In this document: piece after piece, positions 17,625 through 25,362 of the stretch
Layout of the letters: every line of letters starts with the position of its first letter
Numbering within the stretch: position 1 is the stretch's first letter
NCBI GenBank assembly: GCA_017935365.1
Contig: JAGBHT010000012.1
Coordinates: forward strand, 1-47,262
DNA: 47,262 nt
Reading direction: 5' to 3'
From: Ruminiclostridium sp.
GTDB taxonomy: Bacteria > Bacillota > Clostridia > Oscillospirales > Ruminococcaceae
Notes under the pieces: model-generated
Seen by the model: the letters and a program-made list of their open reading frames with translations, nothing else
Databases searched by the model: none
Told to the model about the DNA's origin: nothing
Position numbers and translations under genes: made by a program

Positions 17625-18467
17625 TTATTCCGCAGGTCTCAGCTTAGGACAATATTCGTAAACAAATTCCCGTATACCGTCAAAATCCGAAATTATATGT
17701 GTCGGATGCCACTCGCACAGTTCAAACTTTACCTCATCACGCTCAATATCATCTGTAATGTCATATTCGCCCTCCCAGCACACGCTCAATGTAATAGAAT
17801 GACCGTTAATTATAAAACCTACCGCCAGATACTTAATGTCACCATATACAATATAATCTCTATCCAGTACACAAACTGAAACATCAAGAAAAAAATCTCT
17901 CTTTGGTATGGTTTCACCAACAATTTCATCAAGCTGTACTTCTATCTGCAAAGTAAGCGCATCCATAAAAAATTGGCTGACTTTATTCATATATTGCATA
18001 AATCCACCTGTATAAATCACTGTCCATAAATGACCTCTGTGATTGTAATACAGATTTTTCCCTTGAATCATTGCTTTGAATTTTTCGTCTATCTCTTCGT
18101 CTTTGCATACATTGATCTCTATTCCATCGTCGTAGAATAGTGCAAACGGAACTGACTCCGGATATATATTCTTTATACCAAAGTGCTCTGGTTCACGTTG
18201 GTTAGCACTAATATCAACAGTCCACGATATCCACCTTGTTTCCCAACTGTCGCCGTAATACACAACAGTAAGCGGATAATAATATACTCCGTCTTTTTCA
18301 AAAAGATAGTTTCCGTCATCTCCGTAAAACACAGTGTAGAACTGTAAAAGCTTTACCTTCTTACTGCACACTGCGGATATTTTATCGGGTAACTGTTCAC
18401 GAAAGGCTTTGTCAAGTCCTGTTCCTAAAATACTGGTTAGCGGAGCTGAGTTATACTCTATTTTCAT
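17625..18467 (-). CDS. Unrecognised 280-aa protein, possible immunity protein
   Basis: 280 aa, soluble, no signal peptide, acidic and rich in aromatic residues (CEWHPTHIISDFDGIREFVYEYC near the end). I recognise no family. Start chosen at 18467: AAAGGG is about 6 nt upstream, while the longer frame to 18548 would run into fragment B. It lies between two hairpin repeats with broken frames before and after, a placement typical of immunity genes in polymorphic-toxin loci; that role is inference. AT-rich against the housekeeping genes. Confidence 0.7.
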   Translation of the reverse strand: MKIEYNSAPLTSILGTGLDKAFREQLPDKISAVCSKKVKLLQFYTVFYGDDGNYLFEKDGVYYYPLTVVYYGDSWETRWISWTVDISANQREPEHFGIKNIYPESVPFALFYDDGIEINVCKDEEIDEKFKAMIQGKNLYYNHRGHLWTVIYTGGFMQYMNKVSQFFMDALTLQIEVQLDEIVGETIPKRDFFLDVSVCVLDRDYIVYGDIKYLAVGFIINGHSITLSVCWEGEYDITDDIERDEVKFELCEWHPTHIISDFDGIREFVYEYCPKLRPAE

Positions 18468-18481
18468 ATTTTTCCCTTTCT

Positions 18482-18658
18482 TTACACACAACCTGCTAAC
18501 GGAACTATCAAAGAAGCTCCGCCAGTTGCCGGTGCTAACGCTACACAAACAACTCCTGCAACAATTACAACGCCTAATACAACATTTGAAATATAATTTC
18601 TAAATTTAGATATTAAAGCACCCGCCGCGGCTTTTACACCGCGGCAGTGTTTCAAATT
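18482..18658 (-). pseudogene. Fragment B: orphan 58-codon open frame with a hydrophobic tail
   Basis: Open frame between TGA (18659-18661) and TAA, with no start codon. It reads HCRGVKAAAGALISKF across hairpin repeat B, then a strongly hydrophobic stretch (VVIVAGVVCVALAPATGG). It ends 14 nt before the 280-aa gene. The N-terminal ten residues match fragment A. Such hydrophobic segments occur before the toxin domain in some RHS/YD-repeat proteins, but no catalytic domain remains. Confidence 0.4.
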
Positions 18659-18681
18659 TCACCACTTGCATATGTTACAAT
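18624..18681. repeat. Hairpin repeat B
   Basis: Stem GCCGCGG (18624-18630) with CCGCGGC (18639-18645), plus about 36 bp of conserved flank. About 58 bp in total match repeat C (19426-19482) with about seven differences and one indel. It lies downstream of the 234-aa lipoprotein gene. Confidence 0.85.
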
Positions 18682-18687
18682 CGGTTT

Positions 18688-19392
18688 TTATTCTTCGCTA
18701 TCATTCTTTTCCATAAAATCATGATTTCCGATACGATTAACATATACTATGCTGTTTGGAATATACACTTTTAATTTGTCAGTGTATCCGAAATATAACC
18801 TAACCTTATTTCCTCCAAAATATTCAATACCTTTTTCTACTGCTGTAAGTTCCAACTTAAGCATATTATTATTTTCCGAAGGGCTTCCAAAGAGTTCTTC
18901 AACATTTTCAAGCGTACTCTCCGAATTCAATTGGTTTAACTTATCTGAAATTTCCTTAGGAAAACGACTTATTTTTCCATTGAGTTCAACCTCTTCGGAT
19001 TTTAAATTATAATATGCCAAAAAATCTCCCAATCCGTTTCCAACCTCAAAATATTCCCATGGACAGATTTCATATAAATAACGGGATATACCTGAACCGA
19101 TTACTATGTATCCATCACCCATTTTTTTAAGTATAGCCCCTTCACTGTCATCTCGTTTTACTGTACTTGCTCTCTCGAAAAGCTCATTTCGCCTTTGCTC
19201 TTCTTTGGTAAGACTTTCCGTACCGCTTTCTTCCTTGCTATCATCGCCGTTTTGCTCGGTATTGCTTGTCTGTGTGATTCCCGATGTATTTTCCGTACTT
19301 TCAGCCGTAATGTCGGAATTTACAACGTTATTCTGACATGCCGTAAGCATTACCGCCGACATAACGAACGCTATTCCTGCAAACTTTTTCAT
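18688..19392 (-). CDS. Predicted lipoprotein, unrecognised
   Basis: 234 aa. Signal sequence and lipobox LTAC, then a Ser/Thr/Glu-rich linker (about 25-65) and a folded domain (about 75-230) with GDGYIVIGSGISRYLYEICP and a C-terminal beta-rich part. I recognise no family. ATG preceded by GTGAGGAAG. It follows repeat C by 24 bp and is followed by repeat B, so it is boxed by the repeat family like its neighbours. Confidence 0.75.
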   Translation of the reverse strand: MKKFAGIAFVMSAVMLTACQNNVVNSDITAESTENTSGITQTSNTEQNGDDSKEESGTESLTKEEQRRNELFERASTVKRDDSEGAILKKMGDGYIVIGSGISRYLYEICPWEYFEVGNGLGDFLAYYNLKSEEVELNGKISRFPKEISDKLNQLNSESTLENVEELFGSPSENNNMLKLELTAVEKGIEYFGGNKVRLYFGYTDKLKVYIPNSIVYVNRIGNHDFMEKNDSEE

Positions 19393-19425
19393 GATAACTT
19401 CCTCACTTTCCTATTAATAAATCCC

Positions 19426-19482
19426 CGCCGCGGCTTTACACCGCGGCAGTATTTCAAATTTCGCCACTTGTTTATATTACAA
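19426..19482. repeat. Hairpin repeat C
   Basis: Stem GCCGCGG (19426-19432) with CCGCGGC (19440-19446), loop one base shorter than in B. Flank matches B. In the fragment frame it reads NKWRNLKYCRGVK and then shifts out because of the missing base. Adjoins the 29-bp block 19472-19500 shared with 17360-17388. Confidence 0.85.
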
Positions 19483-19500
19483 CTGAGCGATCCTGTTTGT
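19472..19500. repeat. 29-bp block shared with 17360-17388
   Basis: Differs from 17360-17388 at three adjacent bases only. On the - strand both copies can be read as DKQ..SVVI followed by TAA. Confidence 0.75.
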
Positions 19501-19623
19501 CTGCTATCACAAAAGCTATTTTCATCTTACTGTAATTATAAAATATTAAAATTACGAATATCTATTTGCTTAGTAATCAAAATCAAAAACTTTTCGTCAT
19601 TTTTTAATGATAAAATTCTTCGC

Positions 19624-20238
19624 TTACTTATAGTACACAACTGTAGATTTAGATATTTCTTGCTGGATATAAGATTCAAACTCTTTGTCTAAAACATCGT
19701 CACTGATATTTTTTTCTTTTGCCAACTCTTCTTTTGCAGTTTGCTTATTAACATATGAAACATAACTATCCGCAGCTAAATCTATATACTCATCTTTTGT
19801 AATACCCATTCGTTTAATATACTCGTCCATAATCTTACCGTTCGCGGCTACCTGAGGATATTCATTAGCATATAAATCAAGATTTGACATCTGCTTTTCT
19901 ATTTCTTTTTTTGCTTGCTCATGTGTAACAGAATCATATTTAGAATCAATATAAGCAGTTTCTATCATGCTGTCTAATATAGTGTCTTTATCTGTTGAGC
20001 ACTTTTCTTGGATTTCTTTGATCTGAGCATTTTTTTCTTCACTTTCGATATCAGAATTATTTATATCTTCAGTTAAGAGTTCCATCATAATTTTGTTGCT
20101 TTTCAGACGTATCTCATATTCAGATCTCTTTATATCGATTCCGTTTACAGTTGCCATAACATCATTATTTCTGGCACAAGAGCAAAATAATATTGCGCAA
20201 AACATAGTTGCAATAATAATTAAATATAACTTTTTCAT
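19624..20238 (-). CDS. SurA_N-type lipoprotein, copy 2
   Basis: 204 aa. Signal sequence and a lipobox-like LFCSC (weaker than in copy 1). It starts MATVNGIDIKRSEYEIRL, the SurA/PrsA N-terminal pattern, and is helical. Paralogue of 16691-17332: both have ...MDE(Y/C)(I/L)K...IT(K/E)(D/E)(E/Q)YI and end in (A/S)(D/T)(I/V)VYY(N)K. No isomerase domain. GGAG lies 7 nt before the ATG at 20238. It starts 13 bp after the 749-aa surface protein stop, so it is probably co-transcribed. Confidence 0.8.
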   Translation of the reverse strand: MKKLYLIIIATMFCAILFCSCARNNDVMATVNGIDIKRSEYEIRLKSNKIMMELLTEDINNSDIESEEKNAQIKEIQEKCSTDKDTILDSMIETAYIDSKYDSVTHEQAKKEIEKQMSNLDLYANEYPQVAANGKIMDEYIKRMGITKDEYIDLAADSYVSYVNKQTAKEELAKEKNISDDVLDKEFESYIQQEISKSTVVYYK

Positions 20239-20251
20239 ATTTTTCTCCTTT

Positions 20252-22501
20252 TTATATATTAAATGTATCACTGATAATAGATATTGGATAAAGTGCGCTG
20301 TCTATTCTCTGTATTACGCTTGTATAACAAGTCGCATTTTGATCAACCCATATATTGGTATATGCTTCTTTGGCATCAAATATCCATGAACTTGGAACTA
20401 TTATATCATGTTTTAATTTTCCCATAGCAATATTCTGGTTTCCTATTTTATGTTCTGCAATTGAAATTATTGGATTAATCTCCGCTGTAGTATTTGTGTA
20501 ATAACCAATTGCATAACAATATGTTACCTTCTTTTTTCCGTTATTTATACTATCTATTTTTACTTCCGTATTCAAATACGTCGGAAAAGTAAAAGGGAAA
20601 AATGCACTTTCTTCACCAATTAAGAACGTTGCAATTCCGGAAGTTTTGTTATTAATTATACGACTTTCCACTTTTACTACACACTTTTTTACTAATGAGC
20701 TGTTTGATTTCGATTTAGCATAAATAGTTGCTGTACCACTTGATTTTCCTGTAACTTTACCTTTGCTGTCAACTACGGCAACCGCGGTGTTACTTGAAGA
20801 CCAATCTATGCCTTTATTGCTTGCGTTACTAGGTGATATCGTCGCAGTTAACTGCGATGTATTTCCTACAGTAATAGTCAAACTGCTTTTAGAAATTGAG
20901 ATACCATTTGCCATTATATCAGAACTATAATTAATCACAAAATATGGCTTATAATCCGCATTTCCCTGCATAGAACTGAAAGTTTTCATATTCTTTGCAT
21001 AACTTGCTGTTTCAAAAGTAGTACTTGCAGTCATGAAAACCAGACCTTTTTGCATAGTTGATGAATTATTAACCCAATTTTTAACATTCGGCGTTATATT
21101 CCAAGCGTACCACTGTTTGCCGTACCCGTATTTTGTTCTGATACTGTCGCCGCCGTCACTTTTTACATTATATGCATGACTTTTATTGCTTGTATCACTC
21201 TGACGATATATTTCGACAGGAGAACCGGCACTTCCCGCATTTAACGCATTCCACGTTTTTACATCTTTTTCAGTCCAGTTGTTGCCTTTGAACTGTGCGC
21301 AAACTATCGGCGTAGATACACTCTGACACATCAGATCTCTTATTTCAACATAAGCACTGATAACTTGCGATGAATCTTTAATATTATTAGTAATAGCAGT
21401 ACGGTTGCCTATTTTTATCAAAGTCCTGCATGCGCCCCAGTCAGTCCAACCGACTCTTGAAACTCCGGAAGTTCCGAGCGACGTTTCGCTTGTCCCCTTG
21501 CCGTCTTTACCTTTGAATACCTGAAGATCCTGTATGCTGAAATTATCTTCTGTTGAATTTATAACATCAGGATCGATTTTAACAGGATACTTGGTATCGG
21601 GATCGGTAAGATATGCCCTGTCAACGATCATCGTTACCTTATATCTGTTGTTTTTCTCAAGCTCCTCTACCTTATACTTTCCGAACGTGTTGTTCTTATT
21701 ATCCGCAGAGAATACTATAACCTCGCCCAGTGTAGCCTTTACATCGCCGCTTTCATCGGCAAGTAACAGTGTACCTTTATCCTCGTACAGCGAAAGACCG
21801 CCCGTTGTTATTTCATAGTCAAATGAATTTTTACCGTTATAGCTTTCTAATATGATATTCTCTTTTACTCCGCCGTATGTATAAGTATATTCTATATTTG
21901 TACTGCTGTCAAATACATCGCTGTATACTACCGTATCGTCCGCAGTTTTTACAGCCGGAGAAAGTGACCTGCCGATTTTGTCTGCAAGCGGTTTCATCGT
22001 TATATTCAGTTCATCGCCGGTTACAGCTATTCCCGCCGTAAGTGTTGCAGGGAGTATGACCTCAACATCATTCCCCTCGTTTACATATGCGTTTCCGCGT
22101 CTTACAGCATTGTTCGACTTGTCGGCAACCTCACCGTTTTCATCAATATACTTTACATTCTCCCCGAACAGGTACAGCGACCTTGTGCCGTCCTCCTTTT
22201 CAAGGACAATTTCGCTCAGCGACTGCTCCTCACTGTTAAGCCTCGCCACATATCCGTCGGCGATCACCTTTTCTGCGTCAAGACTGTCCGGCAGATTTTC
22301 TTCGCTGACAGCAGTCTTTACCGGCTTCTCTTCGGCTTGTTTGCTATCTGCCTCGCTTTCTTGCACTTCCGCATTGACGGAATCTGCAACAGCTCCGCCA
22401 TCAGCCGTGCTTGCCTGTTCTGCCTGAGCATAAGCGCTTATCGCACCGTTCACAGTCAGTGCAAGCGCTATCACCGCCGACAGCACATTTCTTTTTTTCA
22501 T
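20252..22501 (-). CDS. Secreted surface protein with DNRLRE and Big_2 domains
   Basis: 749 aa. Signal peptide (1-26, AYAQA), acidic low-complexity linker (27-75), a region like the N-terminus of RHS/WapA wall proteins ending in KYPVKIDPDVI (about 76-312), a DNRLRE domain (about 315-527, with WTEKDVKTWNAL and NVKNWVNN), a Big_2 immunoglobulin-like domain (531-612, SLTITVGNTSQLTATISP), and an unrecognised C-terminal part (613-749). RHS/YD repeats, which follow DNRLRE in many related proteins, are absent. Role is probably cell-surface binding; it heads the accessory run. Confidence 0.85.
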   Translation of the reverse strand: MKKRNVLSAVIALALTVNGAISAYAQAEQASTADGGAVADSVNAEVQESEADSKQAEEKPVKTAVSEENLPDSLDAEKVIADGYVARLNSEEQSLSEIVLEKEDGTRSLYLFGENVKYIDENGEVADKSNNAVRRGNAYVNEGNDVEVILPATLTAGIAVTGDELNITMKPLADKIGRSLSPAVKTADDTVVYSDVFDSSTNIEYTYTYGGVKENIILESYNGKNSFDYEITTGGLSLYEDKGTLLLADESGDVKATLGEVIVFSADNKNNTFGKYKVEELEKNNRYKVTMIVDRAYLTDPDTKYPVKIDPDVINSTEDNFSIQDLQVFKGKDGKGTSETSLGTSGVSRVGWTDWGACRTLIKIGNRTAITNNIKDSSQVISAYVEIRDLMCQSVSTPIVCAQFKGNNWTEKDVKTWNALNAGSAGSPVEIYRQSDTSNKSHAYNVKSDGGDSIRTKYGYGKQWYAWNITPNVKNWVNNSSTMQKGLVFMTASTTFETASYAKNMKTFSSMQGNADYKPYFVINYSSDIMANGISISKSSLTITVGNTSQLTATISPSNASNKGIDWSSSNTAVAVVDSKGKVTGKSSGTATIYAKSKSNSSLVKKCVVKVESRIINNKTSGIATFLIGEESAFFPFTFPTYLNTEVKIDSINNGKKKVTYCYAIGYYTNTTAEINPIISIAEHKIGNQNIAMGKLKHDIIVPSSWIFDAKEAYTNIWVDQNATCYTSVIQRIDSALYPISIISDTFNI

Positions 22502-22904
22502 ACTCTTTCCTTTCTGCTTAAAAGCAATATATTTTCAGAAAGCAAAACCGTTTCTGATTTTACTATCTATAATATGAACGTTTGAAACGCAAAAACCTTG
22601 CATCATTTTTCGACTTTTCTTCCGTTTTCTCTGTTTTGTACAAATTTCGGCTTACAATTTGTGTATAATCACACTATATAAATTCACTTATATTACATTA
22701 AATTACATATGTCTAAAGTATCTTCTTCACTGCAACCCTCGCAAAATATTGCTTTTCACACCCTGCTTGCGCAAATACTTCCGCCATTTCGTTTTTTGAT
22801 TGCAATTTATCTTATCGCAAACAAAATCAGCTTAATATCAAAAATGTTGCTCTTTTTGCACAAATGTTGTATAATGTTCACAACACACAAAAATCAGGTG
22901 AGGA
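22502..22904. other. Divergent intergenic region
   Basis: About 400 bp, AT-rich, between the - strand surface protein and the + strand AraC gene. It holds the AraC promoter (22847-22875). No convincing promoter for the surface-protein gene and no coding signal seen. Confidence 0.5.
22847..22875 (+). promoter_or_regulatory. Promoter of the AraC-type gene
   Basis: TTGCTC (22847-22852) and TATAAT (22870-22875), 17-bp spacer. Confidence 0.6.
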
Positions 22905-23741
22905 ATGAATAATATGGCGGCAAAATCAACAAAATTCACAGATGAACAAAAAATCGGGTCGGGCGCTTCCGAAAATGCTACTGAATATACCGTGGTTTCT
23001 ACCAACGGTACAGATGAAAATACCGAACCCGATAAGCTCCTTTATGTACAGCAGGCACAGGATTTTTTTCATGAGCCTGTCGAAAATGAAAATACTGTCT
23101 TTGCGCTTGTAGCCGCAGGCGAGGTAGAAAAGATACTTGAAAACAAGCTGAAATACAATGCTGAACCCGACAGCGGAAAAGGTCAGCTTTCAGACGATCC
23201 GCTCCGCAACCAGATATACCATTTTGTTGTATGTGCCGCCGTAGTTGCCCGCACCTGCCTTGCCGCAGGTATGTCCGAGGAAACCGCATACACCTTAAGC
23301 GACGTGTATATCCGCCGCGCCGACAAGTGTACCACGGTAAAGCAGGTCATGGAACTGAACGATGAAATGGTAATGGATTATGCCGTCCGTATGCGCAGAT
23401 TACGGCGTGCAAAACGGCTCTCCGTGCCGGTCCGCAAGGCTGTCAAAATGATATCCGAGAACACCGGAAAGCGCCTTACCGCAAAGCATATCGCCGAAGT
23501 CATCGGCTATGACCGCTCCCATCTGCACCGCCTTTTCAAGGCGGAGATTGGAATGGGGATTCACGAGTATATCAGCGCTGTGCGCATAAACGCCGCCAAG
23601 GGAATGCTTAAGGACGGCGACCATAGTATAGCCGATATTGCATCACTGCTCGGCTTTTCGTCACAGAGCCATTTCTGCAGTGCGTTCAGCGAGGCAGTCG
23701 GCGTCACCCCGAAGGATTATAAGGACGGTAAGCTCCCCTGA
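22905..23741 (+). CDS. AraC-family transcriptional regulator
   Basis: 278 aa. Two helix-turn-helix units at the C-terminus (about 185-275): LTAKHIAEVIGYDRSHLHRLFK and SIADIASLLGFSSQSHFCSAFSEAVGVTPKDY, a classic AraC arrangement. The N-terminal part (about 50-180) is helical with a hydrophobic centre and is not a cupin. Start uncertain: AGGTGAGG fits either ATG 22905 or ATG 22914. Its target is unknown; the ligase-like operon begins 108 bp downstream. Confidence 0.9.
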   Translation: MNNMAAKSTKFTDEQKIGSGASENATEYTVVSTNGTDENTEPDKLLYVQQAQDFFHEPVENENTVFALVAAGEVEKILENKLKYNAEPDSGKGQLSDDPLRNQIYHFVVCAAVVARTCLAAGMSEETAYTLSDVYIRRADKCTTVKQVMELNDEMVMDYAVRMRRLRRAKRLSVPVRKAVKMISENTGKRLTAKHIAEVIGYDRSHLHRLFKAEIGMGIHEYISAVRINAAKGMLKDGDHSIADIASLLGFSSQSHFCSAFSEAVGVTPKDYKDGKLP

Positions 23742-23778
23742 TACTATTTATATATAATTTAAACGTTAATACTTGAAC

Positions 23779-23807
23779 TTGACAGCCGGATGTGATATAC
23801 TTATTTT
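23779..23807 (+). promoter_or_regulatory. Candidate promoter of the ligase-like/argS/murC operon
   Basis: Perfect TTGACA (23779-23784) with a weak TATTTT at 23802-23807, 17-bp spacer. A weak -10 could mean activator dependence, but this is speculation. Confidence 0.4.
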
Positions 23808-23849
23808 ATTATTGCGTAAAAGCAAAAGAACGAAAGAAGAGGAAAAGCT

Positions 23850-24914
23850 ATGGCAAAGAAAAGAATAGCCGTGCTGTTCGGCGGCGCGTCCGCTGACCAC
23901 GCCGCTTCACTGCACACCGCATACAGTGTGCTCAGCGCTATGCCGAAAGAAGTTGAACCACTTGCTATCGGCATCACAAGAGCGGGCAGATGGCTTTTTT
24001 ATCCCGGTAGCTATGAGAATATAAAAGACGGCAGCTGGGAGCAGGACAGCGATTGCTGTTCGTGCGTAATAAGCCCCGATATGACAAACAAGGGCGTTAT
24101 AAAGATAATCTCGGACGGAGAAAGCACTATACACCGTGTTGACGCTGTATTCCCTGTACTTCACGGAAAATACGGCGAGGACGGCAGAGTGCAGGGTCTG
24201 TGCAAGCTTGCGGGACTGCCTATTATCGGCAACGATTTTGCGGCGGCGGCACTGTGCAACGACAGGCGCATAATGGATCTGGTGCTGTCCGACAGCGGAA
24301 TAAAGGTAATTGAGAATGTCACACTTCACCGCAGTGAAATGAATGATATGCCGGCGGCGATAAAGAAGATCACAGATAAGCTGAAATTCCCGATATACAC
24401 CGCGCCGACAAGCTGTTCTACATCTGTAGGCGCTTGCAGAGCGGAAAACGAAAAGGAACTTGAAGAAGCTATAAAAGCAAGCTTTTCGCACCACCCGTAT
24501 ATCATTGCGGAAAGCGCTGTAAAAGGCAGAGAGCTTACCTGTGCAGTACTCGGTGCAAAGCACCACGATGAGCGTGTGGCTATAGGCGAGCTTGTCAGAA
24601 CGGACGACAATGTTGACAAATTCTCCGAATATATAGCGTCGACCTCGGAGCTTAAAGTTCCTGCAAGACTGGACGGTCTTACACAGAACAAGATAAAGCA
24701 GACCGCAAGAGCCGCATATGACGCGCTTTCCTGCAAGTGCTTCGCAAGAGTAGACATGGTACTGGGCGACGACAGCGAAGTTTATGTAAGACGTGTAAGA
24801 GGGATACCCGGTCTTGACAGACAGAGTATATTCACACGACTGGTGACCGAAAGCGCCTACAGCTATGAAGAAATGCTTAAACTGCTTATAGGCGCTGTTG
24901 TGGACCTCGACTGA
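23850..24914 (+). CDS. D-alanine--D-alanine ligase-like protein, probably inactive
   Basis: 354 aa, the normal Ddl length, and recognisable by FGGASADHAAS (10-20), FPVLHGKYGEDGRVQGL (101-117), and VDMVLGDDSE...PGLDRQS (301-326). Key residues differ from those of the family: the ATP-contacting Lys of KPxxxGSSVG is Ala185 (reads TAPTSCSTSVG); the metal ligands Glu and Asn of NE(V/I)NTxPG are Arg315 and Arg317 (reads VRRVRGIPG); the N-terminal Glu is Asp16. Arg300, Asp302 and Ser326 remain. Likely a pseudoenzyme or an enzyme of another reaction. First of a seven-gene operon. Confidence 0.8.
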   Translation: MAKKRIAVLFGGASADHAASLHTAYSVLSAMPKEVEPLAIGITRAGRWLFYPGSYENIKDGSWEQDSDCCSCVISPDMTNKGVIKIISDGESTIHRVDAVFPVLHGKYGEDGRVQGLCKLAGLPIIGNDFAAAALCNDRRIMDLVLSDSGIKVIENVTLHRSEMNDMPAAIKKITDKLKFPIYTAPTSCSTSVGACRAENEKELEEAIKASFSHHPYIIAESAVKGRELTCAVLGAKHHDERVAIGELVRTDDNVDKFSEYIASTSELKVPARLDGLTQNKIKQTARAAYDALSCKCFARVDMVLGDDSEVYVRRVRGIPGLDRQSIFTRLVTESAYSYEEMLKLLIGAVVDLD

Positions 24915-24939
24915 GGTTTTGAAAGGACAACAATAACAA

Positions 24940-25362
24940 ATGAAAAAGAACGTATGTATTACGATAAAAAGCACACAGACTGTCGATCAGGATAAGGATT
25001 CGACAGAGCTGTTCACTTTCGGTGCTATGGAGCAGACAGAAAACGGCTATCGCCTGTACTATGACGAAAGCGAAGCCACAGGCTTTGAGGGAAGCTCCGT
25101 AACGCTCGAAGTTACAGACGATATGGTGACTATGACGAGAAGCGGAAAAGCGATAAGTTCACTGTTTATCGAGCGGGGAAAGAAGCACCACTGCCATTAC
25201 GGTACGGAATACGGCGACTTCATGATAGGAGTATGCACCGATGAAATAAGAAATGAGCTTGAAGAAACGGGCGGAGATATCTATCTCAAATACACGCTCG
25301 ACATAAATTCAAGCTATATGTCGGAAAATGAAATGTTTATAAACGTCAAGGAGTGTAACTGA
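24940..25362 (+). CDS. DUF1934 (YwiB-like) beta-barrel protein
   Basis: 140 aa, soluble. The pattern MKKNVCITIKSTQ...FTFGAMEQTENGYRLYYDESEATG matches DUF1934, which includes B. subtilis YwiB and has a calycin-like fold. Its stop codon overlaps the argS ATG by 1 nt. The pairing with argS is conserved in Firmicutes. Function unknown. Confidence 0.85.
   Translation: MKKNVCITIKSTQTVDQDKDSTELFTFGAMEQTENGYRLYYDESEATGFEGSSVTLEVTDDMVTMTRSGKAISSLFIERGKKHHCHYGTEYGDFMIGVCTDEIRNELEETGGDIYLKYTLDINSSYMSENEMFINVKECN

Noticed and set aside
17586..19446. CRISPR-like repeats
   Set aside because: Only three hairpin copies at irregular spacing with genes between them; not an array.
23907..24974. 355-aa open frame on the - strand opposite the ligase-like gene
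   Set aside because: Cysteine/tyrosine/arginine-rich antisense shadow; the + strand frame has clear family motifs, a ribosome site and operon context.
24915..25361. T-box leader for argS
   Set aside because: The space is filled by the DUF1934 coding sequence and no T-box sequence is seen.
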